This document shows, piece after piece, positions 25,192-34,406 of a stretch of 64,000 nt of DNA. The notes below the pieces were generated by a model. It worked only from the letters and a program-made list of their open reading frames with translations, was not told the DNA's origin and ran no database searches. The translations under genes were made by a program, and so were the position numbers. Source of the DNA: Duganella sp. BuS-21 (lineage in GTDB: Bacteria; Pseudomonadota; Gammaproteobacteria; Burkholderiales; Burkholderiaceae_D); the NCBI GenBank assembly GCA_041874725.1, contig CP097466.1:5022001-5086000 (forward strand). The letters are read 5' to 3'. Position 1 is the first letter of the stretch; every line of letters begins with the position of its first letter.

Positions 25192-25270
25192 GTAGCCTGC
25201 TTGCGCCGAATCAAGAAGGGATATTTCCTGCTGGATAGAATCGAACGGTCAGTCCATCCAGGAGACGCAT

Positions 25271-26755
25271 ATGCGCCCTCGCCGCCCGCCGCAACGTCCA
25301 TGCCAGCGCCAGCGCGGCGCCATCTTGATCATGTTTGTCGTGATGGTGCTGCTCCTGCTGGCCATGGCCGGGATGGCGCTCGACCTGGCCATGGCCTACA
25401 ACCGCAAGACCGAGCTGCAGGCGCTGGCCGACGCCGCCGCACTGGCGGCCGCGCGCGAACTGAACGGCACTGCCGCCGGCATCGACAACGCCGTCGCCGC
25501 CGCCGAAACCGCCGCCGCCAACTTCAAATATCACTACAACACCGCGCCGATACCCTGGTCCAGCGCGGCGCTCAGTTTCGCCGCCGCGCCCGGCGTGCCG
25601 GATGCCGCCTGGCGCAGCGCCGGCAGCGCCGCCACCACGCCGGCCGGCCTGCGCTACGCCAGGGTCGACACCGCCGCGCTGGACGATCTCGACGGCAGCC
25701 TCAACAACATCCCCTCGATCTTCATGCGCGCCAACGCCGGCGCCCCCACCACCTTGCGGGCCTCGGCGCGCGCGGTGGCCGGCCGCATGACCATCCCGGT
25801 GACGCCGCTGGCCATCTGCGCCCAGGCCGGCACGCCGGCGGCCATGCGTGCCAACAGTTCCAACCCCGCCTACAACGAGCTGGTGGAATTCGGCTTCCGC
25901 CGGGGCGTCGGCTACAACCTGATGAACCTCAATCCGAACGGCCTGACGCCGGAGAACTTCCTCATCGATCCACTGTCGCCGCCGGACACGCCGGGATCGC
26001 CGGCCAACTTCAGCACCGCCGTGGTCGGCCCCTTCGTCTGCGCCGGCACCATGCTGATGGCCGGCGTCACCGGCGGCACGCTCAACGTCCAGCGCAATTT
26101 TCCGCTGTCGAGTTTGTACACCCATCTGAACTCGCGCTTCGACAACTACGCGGACAACGCTTGCGCGCCCGAGGGAGCGCCGCCCGACACCAACATTAAG
26201 CAATATGCCTACACCAGCATCGGCTGGCTGTCGCCGGCCGCCGCCGCCCAGGGCGCCGCCGCCTGGACCGACGGCGGCATCCGGCTGCGCACCCGCGCCG
26301 ATCCCTTGCCCGGCCCGGCCGGCACCACGGCGGCGCAATACGGCCCCTTGTGGGCGTACGCCAAGGCGGTGCCGTACTCGGCCTACGTGGCCGCGCCGGT
26401 GGAGCCGGCCGCCGGCTACGCCACCTTCACCACCGGCGCCTGGTCCACGCTGTATACGCCGGGGCCGCCGACCGCCAACAGCTATCCATCGCTCGCCCCC
26501 ACGGCCACGCCCTACACCACCGCCGGCGCCACCTATTCCAGCGCGCCCAGCCGCACCGGCCTGCCCCGGCGGCGCGTGCTGAACCTGGCGCTGCTGGCGT
26601 GCCCGGTGCCGGCCGGCGCCACCGCCAATGCCACCGTGCTGGGCGTCGGCCGCTTTTTCATGACGGTGCCGGCCACCGCCACCGCCCTCACCGCTGAATT
26701 TGCCGGCGCAACCCCGGCCGCGTCGCTGGCCGGCACCGTCGAGCTACAGCCATGA
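25271..26755 (+). CDS. TadG-like protein (Flp pilus-assembly TadE/G family)
   Basis: A 494-residue protein. Residues 15-20 (QRGAIL) and a hydrophobic segment at about 19-42 (LIMFVVMVLLLLAMAGMALD) followed by AYNRKTELQALADAAALAAA are the hallmark of TadG-type pseudopilins. The rest is a large Ala/Pro-rich secreted domain with few cysteines. It should be anchored in the inner membrane with the body outside. GGAG precedes the ATG. Its stop overlaps the next gene by 4 bases (ATGA), so the three Tad genes are translationally coupled. No Tad ATPase, secretin or prepilin peptidase is nearby. Confidence 0.88.
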   Translation: MRPRRPPQRPCQRQRGAILIMFVVMVLLLLAMAGMALDLAMAYNRKTELQALADAAALAAARELNGTAAGIDNAVAAAETAAANFKYHYNTAPIPWSSAALSFAAAPGVPDAAWRSAGSAATTPAGLRYARVDTAALDDLDGSLNNIPSIFMRANAGAPTTLRASARAVAGRMTIPVTPLAICAQAGTPAAMRANSSNPAYNELVEFGFRRGVGYNLMNLNPNGLTPENFLIDPLSPPDTPGSPANFSTAVVGPFVCAGTMLMAGVTGGTLNVQRNFPLSSLYTHLNSRFDNYADNACAPEGAPPDTNIKQYAYTSIGWLSPAAAAQGAAAWTDGGIRLRTRADPLPGPAGTTAAQYGPLWAYAKAVPYSAYVAAPVEPAAGYATFTTGAWSTLYTPGPPTANSYPSLAPTATPYTTAGATYSSAPSRTGLPRRRVLNLALLACPVPAGATANATVLGVGRFFMTVPATATALTAEFAGATPAASLAGTVELQP

Positions 26756-27183
26756 AACGTGTACGCGGCGCCGTGGCGCTGGAACTGGCCTTGGTCTTAC
26801 CGACGCTGATGGTGTTGTTGGTGGTGGTGCTGTACTACGGCCGCCTGGCCTACCACTACGCGATTGTGCAGAAATCCATGGAGGCCGGCACGCGCTACCT
26901 GTCCAGCGTACCGTTCATCAATATCAGGACGTCCGCCCTGGCGCAGCATGAGAGCAACCTGACGCAGGCCATCGTGCAAACCGAACTGGCGTCGCTGGGC
27001 AACACCGCGCTGGTGGCGGTCAGTTGCAATAGCGCCCCGTGCAATATGCTTAGCGGCGTCACGCCCGCCACCATTTCAATCACAGTGAGAGTGGACGTCC
27101 CGAATATCTTTCCCGGCTATGGGGAGGAGCTGCTGGACCAACAACTACACATCGTCCGCACGGTGCGCTATGCGGGCAACTAA
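26752..27183 (+). CDS. TadE-like pseudopilin
   Basis: A 143-residue protein with the TadE pattern: short basic N terminus (KRVRGAVALE), then a hydrophobic segment at about 9-28 (LELALVLPTLMVLLVVVLYY) with the family Glu before the leader's hydrophobic run. It should be a minor pilin-like membrane protein of a Tad/Flp system. It overlaps tadG by 4 bases upstream and the next tadE-like gene by 14 bases downstream. Confidence 0.85.
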   Translation: MKRVRGAVALELALVLPTLMVLLVVVLYYGRLAYHYAIVQKSMEAGTRYLSSVPFINIRTSALAQHESNLTQAIVQTELASLGNTALVAVSCNSAPCNMLSGVTPATISITVRVDVPNIFPGYGEELLDQQLHIVRTVRYAGN

Positions 27184-27754
27184 ACCCCGGCGGCAAGGCG
27201 GCGCCACCGTGGCCGAATTCGCACTGTGCGTCGTGGTGTTTTTTACCGCGATGTTTTTTGTGATCGAAGCGATGCGGGCAATGTATATGTGGAACACCCT
27301 GCAGGAAGTCACGCGCCGCGCCGCGCGCGCCGCCGCCATCGGCGACTTCAGCGATCCCGCCGCCATGGACGCGATCCGCCAGGCGGCGGTGATGCGCGAC
27401 AGCGCCGGCACACTGCCGCTGGGCACACCCGTGACCGACGCCCACATCCGCATCGACTACCTGTCGCTGACGCGCAATGCGGATGGCAGCCTGTCGCTGA
27501 CGCCGATCCCGGCGGCCAGCCTGCCGGCGTGCCCGGTGCGCGCGCACCTCAACTGCATCGCCAACCCCAACGGCGCCAGCTGCATCCGCTTCGTGCGCGT
27601 CCGGCTGTGCGCACCGGGCGGCGCCGGCTGCGACGCCGTCAACTACGAACCACTGTTCCCGTTGACGGGCATCCGCCATGCGCTGTCCCAGGCCACCACC
27701 ATCGCCAAGGCCGAATCGCTGGGCTACCAGCCGGGCGCCGCCATCTGCCCGTGA
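27170..27754 (+). CDS. Second TadE-like pseudopilin
   Basis: A 194-residue protein starting RATKPRRQGGATVAEFALCV, with a hydrophobic span at about 14-33 (VAEFALCVVVFFTAMFFVI), again a TadE/TadG-type leader. Six cysteines in the C-terminal part may form disulfides. I chose the ATG at 27170, inside the end of the preceding gene; a start at 27119 would add unrelated residues. It ends 20 bases from the convergent esterase gene. It is the last gene of the three-gene Tad set. Confidence 0.85.
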   Translation: MRATKPRRQGGATVAEFALCVVVFFTAMFFVIEAMRAMYMWNTLQEVTRRAARAAAIGDFSDPAAMDAIRQAAVMRDSAGTLPLGTPVTDAHIRIDYLSLTRNADGSLSLTPIPAASLPACPVRAHLNCIANPNGASCIRFVRVRLCAPGGAGCDAVNYEPLFPLTGIRHALSQATTIAKAESLGYQPGAAICP

Positions 27755-27774
27755 GGGCGGCCAGGGCGCTGCGC

Positions 27775-28734
27775 TCAGGGAACCATCTTCACGCCGTGCA
27801 GCCACTGGACGAAATGCTCGACCCAGTGGTCGGCGCTGGTGCCGACCTGGCGCATGCTGAAGCCATGCTCGCCGGCCGAATAGATATGCAGCTCGGCGGA
27901 GCGGCCGGCGGCACGCCATGCTTCGAAGATCGGCACGCCGGCATACGCCATGATGCCGTCGTCGGCGGCCAGCGCCACGAACACCGGCGGCGCATCCTTC
28001 GGCACCGGCCGCTCCGGACCCGCGCCGTAGATGGAGCCGACAAAGTCGGGCCGGCTGGCGCCGTCGTAGCCGGTGGCGACGTTCATCGCCGTCATGCCGC
28101 CGGCGGAAAAGCCGATGATGCCGATCCTGGCCGGATCGACGCCGTACTCGCCCGCATGGGCGCGCACCCAGCGCAGCGCCGCCAAGCCATCTTCCTGCGC
28201 CAGCAGGATGCCCTTGGTCTCGGCGAAGTCGACATGCGTGCGGTTCGGCTTACCGTTGCGCATGCGGTTCTCCACCACGTCGAGGAAAGCCTTGCCGTCC
28301 TTGGGCGTCTGGTCGACGCGGTATTTCAGCACGAAGCAGGTGATGCCGCGTTCGGCCAGATACTTCGCCACCAGGATGCCTTCATTGTCGAAGGCGAGGC
28401 TGAGGAAGGCGCCGCCCGGCGCGATGATCACCGCCGTGCCGTTGGCCTTGCCGGCCGCCGGCCGCACCGGATACAGCGCCGGCTGCGTCACATTGCGCAC
28501 CACCCGGTGGCCGAACATATTGGCCCAGTCCTCGCTGCCGGGCGAGCCTGTCGCCGCTGCTGTCGCCAGCGGAATCGAAGGCTCGGTGGCGGCGGCAATC
28601 GGCTGCGGCGGATGCGCGGCCAGGAAGGCCGTCATGTCCTGCATGGTGAGCGGCTTGCCGCCGGGCTGCTGCGCGCACGCAGGAGCCGACAGCGCCACGC
28701 TAACCAGAAGTGCTGCGATCGCAGGTTTCTGCAT
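27775..28734 (-). CDS. Exported alpha/beta-hydrolase (esterase/acetylesterase-like)
   Basis: A 319-residue protein with a Sec signal (residues 1-21, KPAIAALLVSVALSAPACA). The oxyanion-hole motif IAPGGAFLS and the nucleophile elbow GFSAGG are clear; an Asp in ALAADDGI and the His in SAGEHGFSM complete the triad. Such enzymes deacylate sugars or aromatic esters. I start at 28734, which has a G-rich ribosome site; an ATG at 28749 overlaps the TonB-receptor stop by one base and is also possible. As last gene of the left arm, it may remove acyl groups from an incoming glycoside (inference). Confidence 0.88.
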   Translation of the reverse strand: MQKPAIAALLVSVALSAPACAQQPGGKPLTMQDMTAFLAAHPPQPIAAATEPSIPLATAAATGSPGSEDWANMFGHRVVRNVTQPALYPVRPAAGKANGTAVIIAPGGAFLSLAFDNEGILVAKYLAERGITCFVLKYRVDQTPKDGKAFLDVVENRMRNGKPNRTHVDFAETKGILLAQEDGLAALRWVRAHAGEYGVDPARIGIIGFSAGGMTAMNVATGYDGASRPDFVGSIYGAGPERPVPKDAPPVFVALAADDGIMAYAGVPIFEAWRAAGRSAELHIYSAGEHGFSMRQVGTSADHWVEHFVQWLHGVKMVP

Positions 28735-28748
28735 TATGGCGCCCCCCA

Positions 28749-31004
28749 TCAGAAGCGGTAGTCGACGGTGACGCCGACGCGGCGGAACGAGTTGTCGCCC
28801 AGGCTGTAGGCGTAGCCCGAACCGGCGCCCTTGCCTGGCAGCGGATACAGGATGCCGTTCGGCGCGCGCGTGTCGTTCAGGTTACGGCCGTACAGCGTGG
28901 CGCTCCACTTGTTGTCCGGCGAATTGAGCGTCAGGCGCATCGACGAAATCGTGTGGCCGCGGAAGCTGCACTCGACATCGTTCAGGTTACAGAAACGCAC
29001 GCGGCTCTTGTAGACCAGGTCACCACCGAGCTTCAGCTCATAGTCGCCCGGCAGTTCCCAGCTGTAGTCGGCCGACAGCGTGGCTTTCTGCTTCGGCGAA
29101 TACAGCAGGCGCTGGCCGCCGACATTGCTGTTGTCGAACACGAAGCCGGTCGGATAAGCCGTATCCAGGATCACCGCCAGGCTCATGCCCAGTTGCAGTG
29201 CCGGCACGGGGCGCGCACGGATGTCGGCCTCGAAGCCCTTGCTGATCACCTCCGGCACGTTGACCGGGATGCAGCTCAACGCGCCCACCGAGGTCAGGGT
29301 GCAGTTCTGTTCCTGGAAGTCCTTGATCTTGGTGTGGAACACGGCCAGGTCCACATCCAGGCGGCGATTCAGGTAGGACAGCTTGGTGCCCAGTTCCAGG
29401 CTGGTCGGCAGTTCCGGCTTGACCAGCTTGCCCTGGTAGTTGCCGGCGACTGTGGCGGCGCTGACCGGCGATTCATTGTCGATCTGCGGCCCCTTGTAGC
29501 CACGGCTCAGGGTCGCGTAGACATTGGCGTCTTTCGACCAGGTGTGCTGCAGGCCGACCTTGCCGGAGACGTTGGTCTCGGTGGCGCTGCCGGCGGCGGT
29601 GTTGACGGTGGCCGGCAGCGAGAAGCCGGTGAAGCTCACCACGCTGGACTGCTGGTAGTCGCTGCTGACGCTGTCGCGGGTATAGCGCAGGCCGGTGATC
29701 AGGCTGGTGGCGTCGCTCAGGCGGAAGGTGGTCTGGCCGAACAACGCCTTGGTGGTCAGCTTGGCCTGCTCCATCGAATCGGTGACGATGGAACGCGGCA
29801 CCGGTGGCGACGGCAGTACGGGATTCGGCAGGATGGTGGTGATGGTGCGGCGATCGACATCGGAATCGGCGTAGAACGCCCCCACCACATACTCGAACGG
29901 CTGCTTGGCCGGCGAAGCCAGGCGCAACTCCTGCGAGAACTGCTTCACATCCTGATACGGCGTGTAGTTGCGCACCTTGTCGTAGCCCTGCGACATATCG
30001 ATCGACACCTGGTTCGGACCGACTTCGCGCTTGCGGTAGGCGGTGATCGAGGTCAGCGTATCGCCGTTGCCGAGGCTCCAGTCAAGCTGACCGGAGAAAC
30101 CGCGCACCTGCGCGCGGGTCAGCTCCGGGCCGTCCGAGCACACCTGGTTGTTGGTCTTGGAGACCGTGACGCCGCAGGCCGCGAATTCCGCCAGCGGCTT
30201 GTGGTTGCCGGCGGTGTTGCTGGCGTAGGCCACGGCCGGCGCGAAGAACACGGCGTTTTCGGCGCGCGTATTGGACGCTTCGGCGATCAGGTTGAATACC
30301 AGGTCGCTGTTCGGCTTGAGCAGGTAGCGGATGCGCGCGCCGCTGTTCTTGGTCAGGCTATCCTTGTCGGTGAAGACGTTGTGGTACACGCCCTCATTGC
30401 GCTCGGTCAGGCCGGAGATGCGCAGCGCCGACATATCGTTGATCGGGATGTTGGTGGTGGCGCGCACTGCGGCGCCGTGATTGCCCTTGTACTCCAGCTG
30501 CACATTGCCGCTCATATCGCCGATGATCGGCGCCTGGGTCGACATGTTCAGCACACCGGCCGATGCGTTCTTGCCGAACAGCGTACCTTGCGGGCCGCGC
30601 AGCACTTCCACCCGCGCCAGGTCCAGCATCAAGCCGCTGGCGGTCGAACCTTGCGGCACGCCGTCCACCACCACGCCCACCGAGCTCTCGGCCGAAATCG
30701 TCATCACGGCGGTGCCGATGCCACGGATCGAGGCACTGCCGCCAGGGCCGGCGTTGGTATTCGGATCGCCGAATTCGAGCGCGGCGGCGGTCTTCGACAA
30801 ATCGCTGATGTCCTTGACGCCGGCGCGCTCCAGCTGCGTGGCGTTGACCACGGTAATCGCCACCGGTACTTCCTTGATGCTCTGGCTGCGTTTTTGCGCC
30901 GTCACGACCACGGTTTCGATTTCGGACTTGCTGTCGGATTGCGCGGAAGCCGGTTGCCAGATAGCGGCCAGGCTCATGCTCAGAATGGTCAGATGCGTTT
31001 TCAT
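28749..31004 (-). CDS. TonB-dependent outer-membrane receptor
   Basis: A 751-residue receptor with a signal peptide (about 1-21). A TonB box-like segment (IETVVVTAQKR) is followed by the plug domain (VPVAITVV, SIRGIG, VEVLRGPQGTLFGKNASAG) and a beta-barrel ending in Phe (VGVTVDYRF). It actively imports a substrate too large or scarce for porins. Its place directly after the ring-cleavage genes points to an aromatic compound or its glycoside rather than iron. It lies 47 bases after the FAD monooxygenase gene. Confidence 0.95.
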   Translation of the reverse strand: MKTHLTILSMSLAAIWQPASAQSDSKSEIETVVVTAQKRSQSIKEVPVAITVVNATQLERAGVKDISDLSKTAAALEFGDPNTNAGPGGSASIRGIGTAVMTISAESSVGVVVDGVPQGSTASGLMLDLARVEVLRGPQGTLFGKNASAGVLNMSTQAPIIGDMSGNVQLEYKGNHGAAVRATTNIPINDMSALRISGLTERNEGVYHNVFTDKDSLTKNSGARIRYLLKPNSDLVFNLIAEASNTRAENAVFFAPAVAYASNTAGNHKPLAEFAACGVTVSKTNNQVCSDGPELTRAQVRGFSGQLDWSLGNGDTLTSITAYRKREVGPNQVSIDMSQGYDKVRNYTPYQDVKQFSQELRLASPAKQPFEYVVGAFYADSDVDRRTITTILPNPVLPSPPVPRSIVTDSMEQAKLTTKALFGQTTFRLSDATSLITGLRYTRDSVSSDYQQSSVVSFTGFSLPATVNTAAGSATETNVSGKVGLQHTWSKDANVYATLSRGYKGPQIDNESPVSAATVAGNYQGKLVKPELPTSLELGTKLSYLNRRLDVDLAVFHTKIKDFQEQNCTLTSVGALSCIPVNVPEVISKGFEADIRARPVPALQLGMSLAVILDTAYPTGFVFDNSNVGGQRLLYSPKQKATLSADYSWELPGDYELKLGGDLVYKSRVRFCNLNDVECSFRGHTISSMRLTLNSPDNKWSATLYGRNLNDTRAPNGILYPLPGKGAGSGYAYSLGDNSFRRVGVTVDYRF

Positions 31005-31051
31005 GTGTGTCTCCTGTTTTTTTAATGAGTGCAGCTTCGTAGTGGACGAGG

Positions 31052-32620
31052 TTAAACGGTAACGGTGCGCGCCTCCCAGTCGTCAAGCAGCGCGGCCAGG
31101 GCCTCGCCGGTGGCGGCTACGCCATACACGTAGTGATCGGGACGGACGATCGCCGCACAGCAGGCGAAACGCGCAAACCATGCGGCCAGCACGCCGTCGC
31201 ATTCCGTCTCCGGGCCGACGTGCACCAGCGTGCCGAAGGCCTCCACGCGCGCGGCCAGCGCCGGCGGCAGCGACCAGGCGGGCAAGCTGGTGACCACGCG
31301 CCAGCCGCAGCCGGCCAGTTGGTCCATCAACTGCGGTCCTTGCGCTTGGCGCAGGCGCGGTTGCGGGAACAGCGTGCCGACGCCGCTCTTCGGCGCCAGT
31401 TCGATGCCGTCGCCGCCGCCGGCCAGCAGGCCGTGTTCCAGCGGCGGAATGATGTCCTGACGCGCCATGGTGCGGATCTCGCCGCCGGCGGCGGCAATCA
31501 GGCCGGCGTCGCGTTCGCGGGCGCGCTGCGGATCGCGCTCGCAGATCACGCGGCCGATGTCCTTGATGCGCGCGGTCAGCCGGCGCACATGGGCGCCGCG
31601 TTCCTTGCCGTAGCTGTCCAGCAGCGCCTCGCCGCCCTTGCCTTCCAGCGCGGCGCGCAGCTTCCACACCAGGTTGGCAACGTCGCGCACGCCCTGGCAC
31701 ATGCCCTGTCCCAGGAACGGCGGCTGCTGGTGCGCCGCATCGCCGGCGACGAACACACGGCCGTTGCGCCACTCGCGCGCCACCAGCGCATGAAAGCGGT
31801 AGCTGGCCTGGCGCCACAGCGCGCCGTCCTGCGGCGTGATCCAGCGTTTCAGCGCGCTCCATGCGCCTGCTTCGGTCGCCATATAGGCCGGGTCTTCATC
31901 CGGCAGCAGCGAAATCTCCCAGCGGCGGTGCATGCCGGGGCCGATCACGTAGGTGCAGGGACGCGCCGGTTCGCAATACTGCACGCTGGTCTTCGGCAGC
32001 TTGACCAGGCCGCGTTCATTGATCTGCACATCCACCACCAGCCAGGGCTCATCGAACTCCAGATCCTCCAGCGTGATGCCGACGGCGTCGCGCACCGTGC
32101 TCGATGCGCCGTCGCAGCCGATCACGTAGCTGGCGTGGACGCTGCGCTGCAGGCCTGCGTCGTCCATCAACAACAGCGTGGCCTGGTCGGCGTCCTGGCG
32201 CAGCGTGGCCAGACGCTGGCCCAACGCCACCGTCACCGACGGCAGCGCCGCCACGTGGGCGCGCAGCACGCGCTCCACTTCCGGTTGGGTGAACACCATC
32301 GACGGCGTGTGGCCGAGCGGGTACGGCGGCGCCACCGTCGCCAGGCGCTTGATCAACTGGCCGTCAGCGCCGTAATACTCGGACGGCGTGAACGGCTCGC
32401 AGTAGCGCGAGATCTCTTCGTCCAGGCCCAGTTGCTGAAACACGCGCATGATCTCGTGATCGAGGGCGATGGCGCGCGGCCGGTCGTACACGGCGAGGCT
32501 GCGGTCCACCACCAGCGTGCGCACGCCGGCCTGTCCCAGCAGCGCCGCCGCAACCGCGCCAGACGGCCCGAAGCCGACGATGGCAACGTCATAGCGGGCG
32601 TTGTCTTGCAGGCCGCTCAT
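31052..32620 (-). CDS. FAD-dependent aromatic monooxygenase (MhpA/FdeE-like)
   Basis: A 522-residue class A flavoprotein hydroxylase. It shows the FAD dinucleotide fold GFGPSG (residues 16-21), the GCDGASSTVR motif near 168-177 and the GD motif VAGDAAHQQPPFLGQGM near 285-300, plus the C-terminal thioredoxin-like domain of the phenol-hydroxylase family. Using NAD(P)H and oxygen, it should hydroxylate a phenolic ring ortho to an existing hydroxyl, readying it for extradiol cleavage. MhpA acts on hydroxyphenylpropionate and FdeE of Herbaspirillum on naringenin. Its neighbours, 1 base upstream FAH hydrolase then extradiol dioxygenase, fit this. Exact substrate is inferred. Confidence 0.9.
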   Translation of the reverse strand: MSGLQDNARYDVAIVGFGPSGAVAAALLGQAGVRTLVVDRSLAVYDRPRAIALDHEIMRVFQQLGLDEEISRYCEPFTPSEYYGADGQLIKRLATVAPPYPLGHTPSMVFTQPEVERVLRAHVAALPSVTVALGQRLATLRQDADQATLLLMDDAGLQRSVHASYVIGCDGASSTVRDAVGITLEDLEFDEPWLVVDVQINERGLVKLPKTSVQYCEPARPCTYVIGPGMHRRWEISLLPDEDPAYMATEAGAWSALKRWITPQDGALWRQASYRFHALVAREWRNGRVFVAGDAAHQQPPFLGQGMCQGVRDVANLVWKLRAALEGKGGEALLDSYGKERGAHVRRLTARIKDIGRVICERDPQRARERDAGLIAAAGGEIRTMARQDIIPPLEHGLLAGGGDGIELAPKSGVGTLFPQPRLRQAQGPQLMDQLAGCGWRVVTSLPAWSLPPALAARVEAFGTLVHVGPETECDGVLAAWFARFACCAAIVRPDHYVYGVAATGEALAALLDDWEARTVTV

Positions 32621-32621
32621 C

Positions 32622-33488
32622 TCAGGCTTCCTGCTCGATGGTGTTGACCAGCAGGCCGACCTTCTCGATCTCGATTTCGATCTTGTCGCCGTTTTTCATC
32701 CACACCGGCGGCGTGCGCGATTGGCCCACGCCGGCCGGCGTGCCCATGACGATCACATCGCCCGGTTCCAGCGTCACGCACTCGCTCAGCAGCGCGATGG
32801 TTTCGGCGACGTTCCAGATCATGTCGGTGGTGTTCGCATCCTGCATCACTTCGCCGTTCAGGCGTGCCTGGATTTTCAGGTTTTTGGCGCCCGGCTCCAG
32901 TTCGTCGGCCGTCACCAATTGCGGACCGAAGCCGCCGGTGCGGTCGAAGTTTTTACCGATGGTCCATTGCGGCGTGCGTTTCTGGTAATCGCGCACCGAC
33001 ATGTCGTTGAAGCAGGTGTAGCCGAAGACGTGCTGCAAGGCGTCGTCCTGGCTGACGTGGCGCGCGCGGCTGCCGATCACCACCGCCAGTTCGGCTTCGT
33101 AGTCGAAGCGGTCCGACACGCGCGGCAGCAGCGCCGCTTCGCCGTGCGCCAGCAGCGAGGTGTCGCAGCGCAGGAAGAACCATGGATAGACCGGCTTCTC
33201 GCGACCGCTTTCGGCGGCGTGGTCGTAGTAGTTCAGGCCCAGGCAGATGGTCTTGCCCGGCGACGGGATCAGCGGCGCCACGCTCACTTGCGACAGCGGC
33301 AGGCGATCCGCAGGCGTGGCCTGCGCCACGGCGACGCGGGCGGCGGCGCTCAGGTCGATACCGGCCAGCAGCGCCACCTTCAGATCGGATGGTACTTGCG
33401 GCAGCACGCGGTTGATGTCGATCACGCTGCCTTCACTGAGCACGCCGAGACGGGTGGTGGAACCGGAACGGAAGGTAATGAATTTCAA
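32622..33488 (-). CDS. Fumarylacetoacetate-hydrolase-family protein, first copy
   Basis: A 288-residue FAH-fold enzyme. Metal ligands lie in DYEAELAVVIG, and the fold continues with NDMSVRDYQ, TIGKNFDRTGGFGP and MGTPAGVG. Family members hydrolyse or decarboxylate the diketo acids made by ring cleavage. The start is TTG (33488) with a strong AGGAG site 9 bases before; the next ATG is far inside. It is 12 bases after the dioxygenase gene and 1 base before the monooxygenase gene, so it probably handles the product of that dioxygenase. Confidence 0.92.
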   Translation of the reverse strand: MKFITFRSGSTTRLGVLSEGSVIDINRVLPQVPSDLKVALLAGIDLSAAARVAVAQATPADRLPLSQVSVAPLIPSPGKTICLGLNYYDHAAESGREKPVYPWFFLRCDTSLLAHGEAALLPRVSDRFDYEAELAVVIGSRARHVSQDDALQHVFGYTCFNDMSVRDYQKRTPQWTIGKNFDRTGGFGPQLVTADELEPGAKNLKIQARLNGEVMQDANTTDMIWNVAETIALLSECVTLEPGDVIVMGTPAGVGQSRTPPVWMKNGDKIEIEIEKVGLLVNTIEQEA

Positions 33489-33500
33489 GGTCGTACTCCT

Positions 33501-34397
33501 TTATTGATTTGCGAAACGAATTTTTTTCTGTGCTTGCTTGATGCGGTCCGACGGCGGCTTCGATACGCCCCACTGGTCGAAGCGGCCCGGCGGCCAGGTC
33601 CAGTCTTCCGGCTTGCCGACGCGGTAGCTGTCGTCCACCTGCAGCACTTCGGCCGTGTACTCGATGACGAAATCGTCCGGGCCGATGAAGTAGCTGAAGA
33701 CGTTGTTGCCGGGACCATGACGGCCCACGCCCCATTCGATCGGGTAGCCGGCGTCGGTCATGCGTCCGCCGCCGCGCATCACCGCGTCCAGGTCCGGCAT
33801 GACGAAGGCGATGTGGTTCAGCGTGTTGGCGTCGGCATCGGCCAGCGCGATGCTGTGATGGTCGCTGCCGCAGCGCATGAAGGCCATGATGCGGGTGCGG
33901 TCCGACAGCGAGAAGCCCAGCGCGCGCTCGTAGAACGCCTGCGCCGCCGCCACGTCCGCGCTGTTGAACACCACGTGGGTGATGCGCACCGGGGCATCGG
34001 CGTTGGCCTCGCTGGCCGCATGCACCGCCGGCGCGTGCACAAAGCGCAGATGGCGACCCTGCGGGTCCTGCACGTCCAGCGCGCTGCCGCCATCGGCCTC
34101 CGTATTGTCATGCACATCGGCCAGCACCTGGCCGCCGTTGGCGCGCACGCCGTCGGCGATGCGTGCCAGGTCTTGCGCCTGCGCGACCACGAAATCGACA
34201 CGCCGCACATCCGGCTGCTGGCTGCGATGCAGCGCCAGGATGTGGTGATCCGCGCCGCTGCCGCGCAGGTAGACCGCATCGTCGGTGCGCGCGACCGGCG
34301 CCAGATGCCAGGTCGATACATAGAATTGTTCCGCCGCCGCCAGATCGGTCACGCCGATGGCGATGCTGCGTAATTTACCGGCAAGGGATGCAGGCAT
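33501..34397 (-). CDS. Two-domain extradiol ring-cleavage dioxygenase (VOC superfamily)
   Basis: A 298-residue protein with two VOC domains (about 8-122 and 138-270), the layout of catechol 2,3-dioxygenase-type enzymes. The iron triad is H141 (ITHVVFN), H195 (LNHIAFVM) and E246 (DFVIEYTAE). It should open a dihydroxylated ring next to the hydroxyls, using Fe(II) and oxygen. FdeC of the naringenin pathway is of this class. It sits between the ACMSD-like amidohydrolase (9 bases) and FAH (12 bases) genes. Confidence 0.92.
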   Translation of the reverse strand: MPASLAGKLRSIAIGVTDLAAAEQFYVSTWHLAPVARTDDAVYLRGSGADHHILALHRSQQPDVRRVDFVVAQAQDLARIADGVRANGGQVLADVHDNTEADGGSALDVQDPQGRHLRFVHAPAVHAASEANADAPVRITHVVFNSADVAAAQAFYERALGFSLSDRTRIMAFMRCGSDHHSIALADADANTLNHIAFVMPDLDAVMRGGGRMTDAGYPIEWGVGRHGPGNNVFSYFIGPDDFVIEYTAEVLQVDDSYRVGKPEDWTWPPGRFDQWGVSKPPSDRIKQAQKKIRFANQ

Positions 34398-34406
34398 GGT
34401 CAGTCC

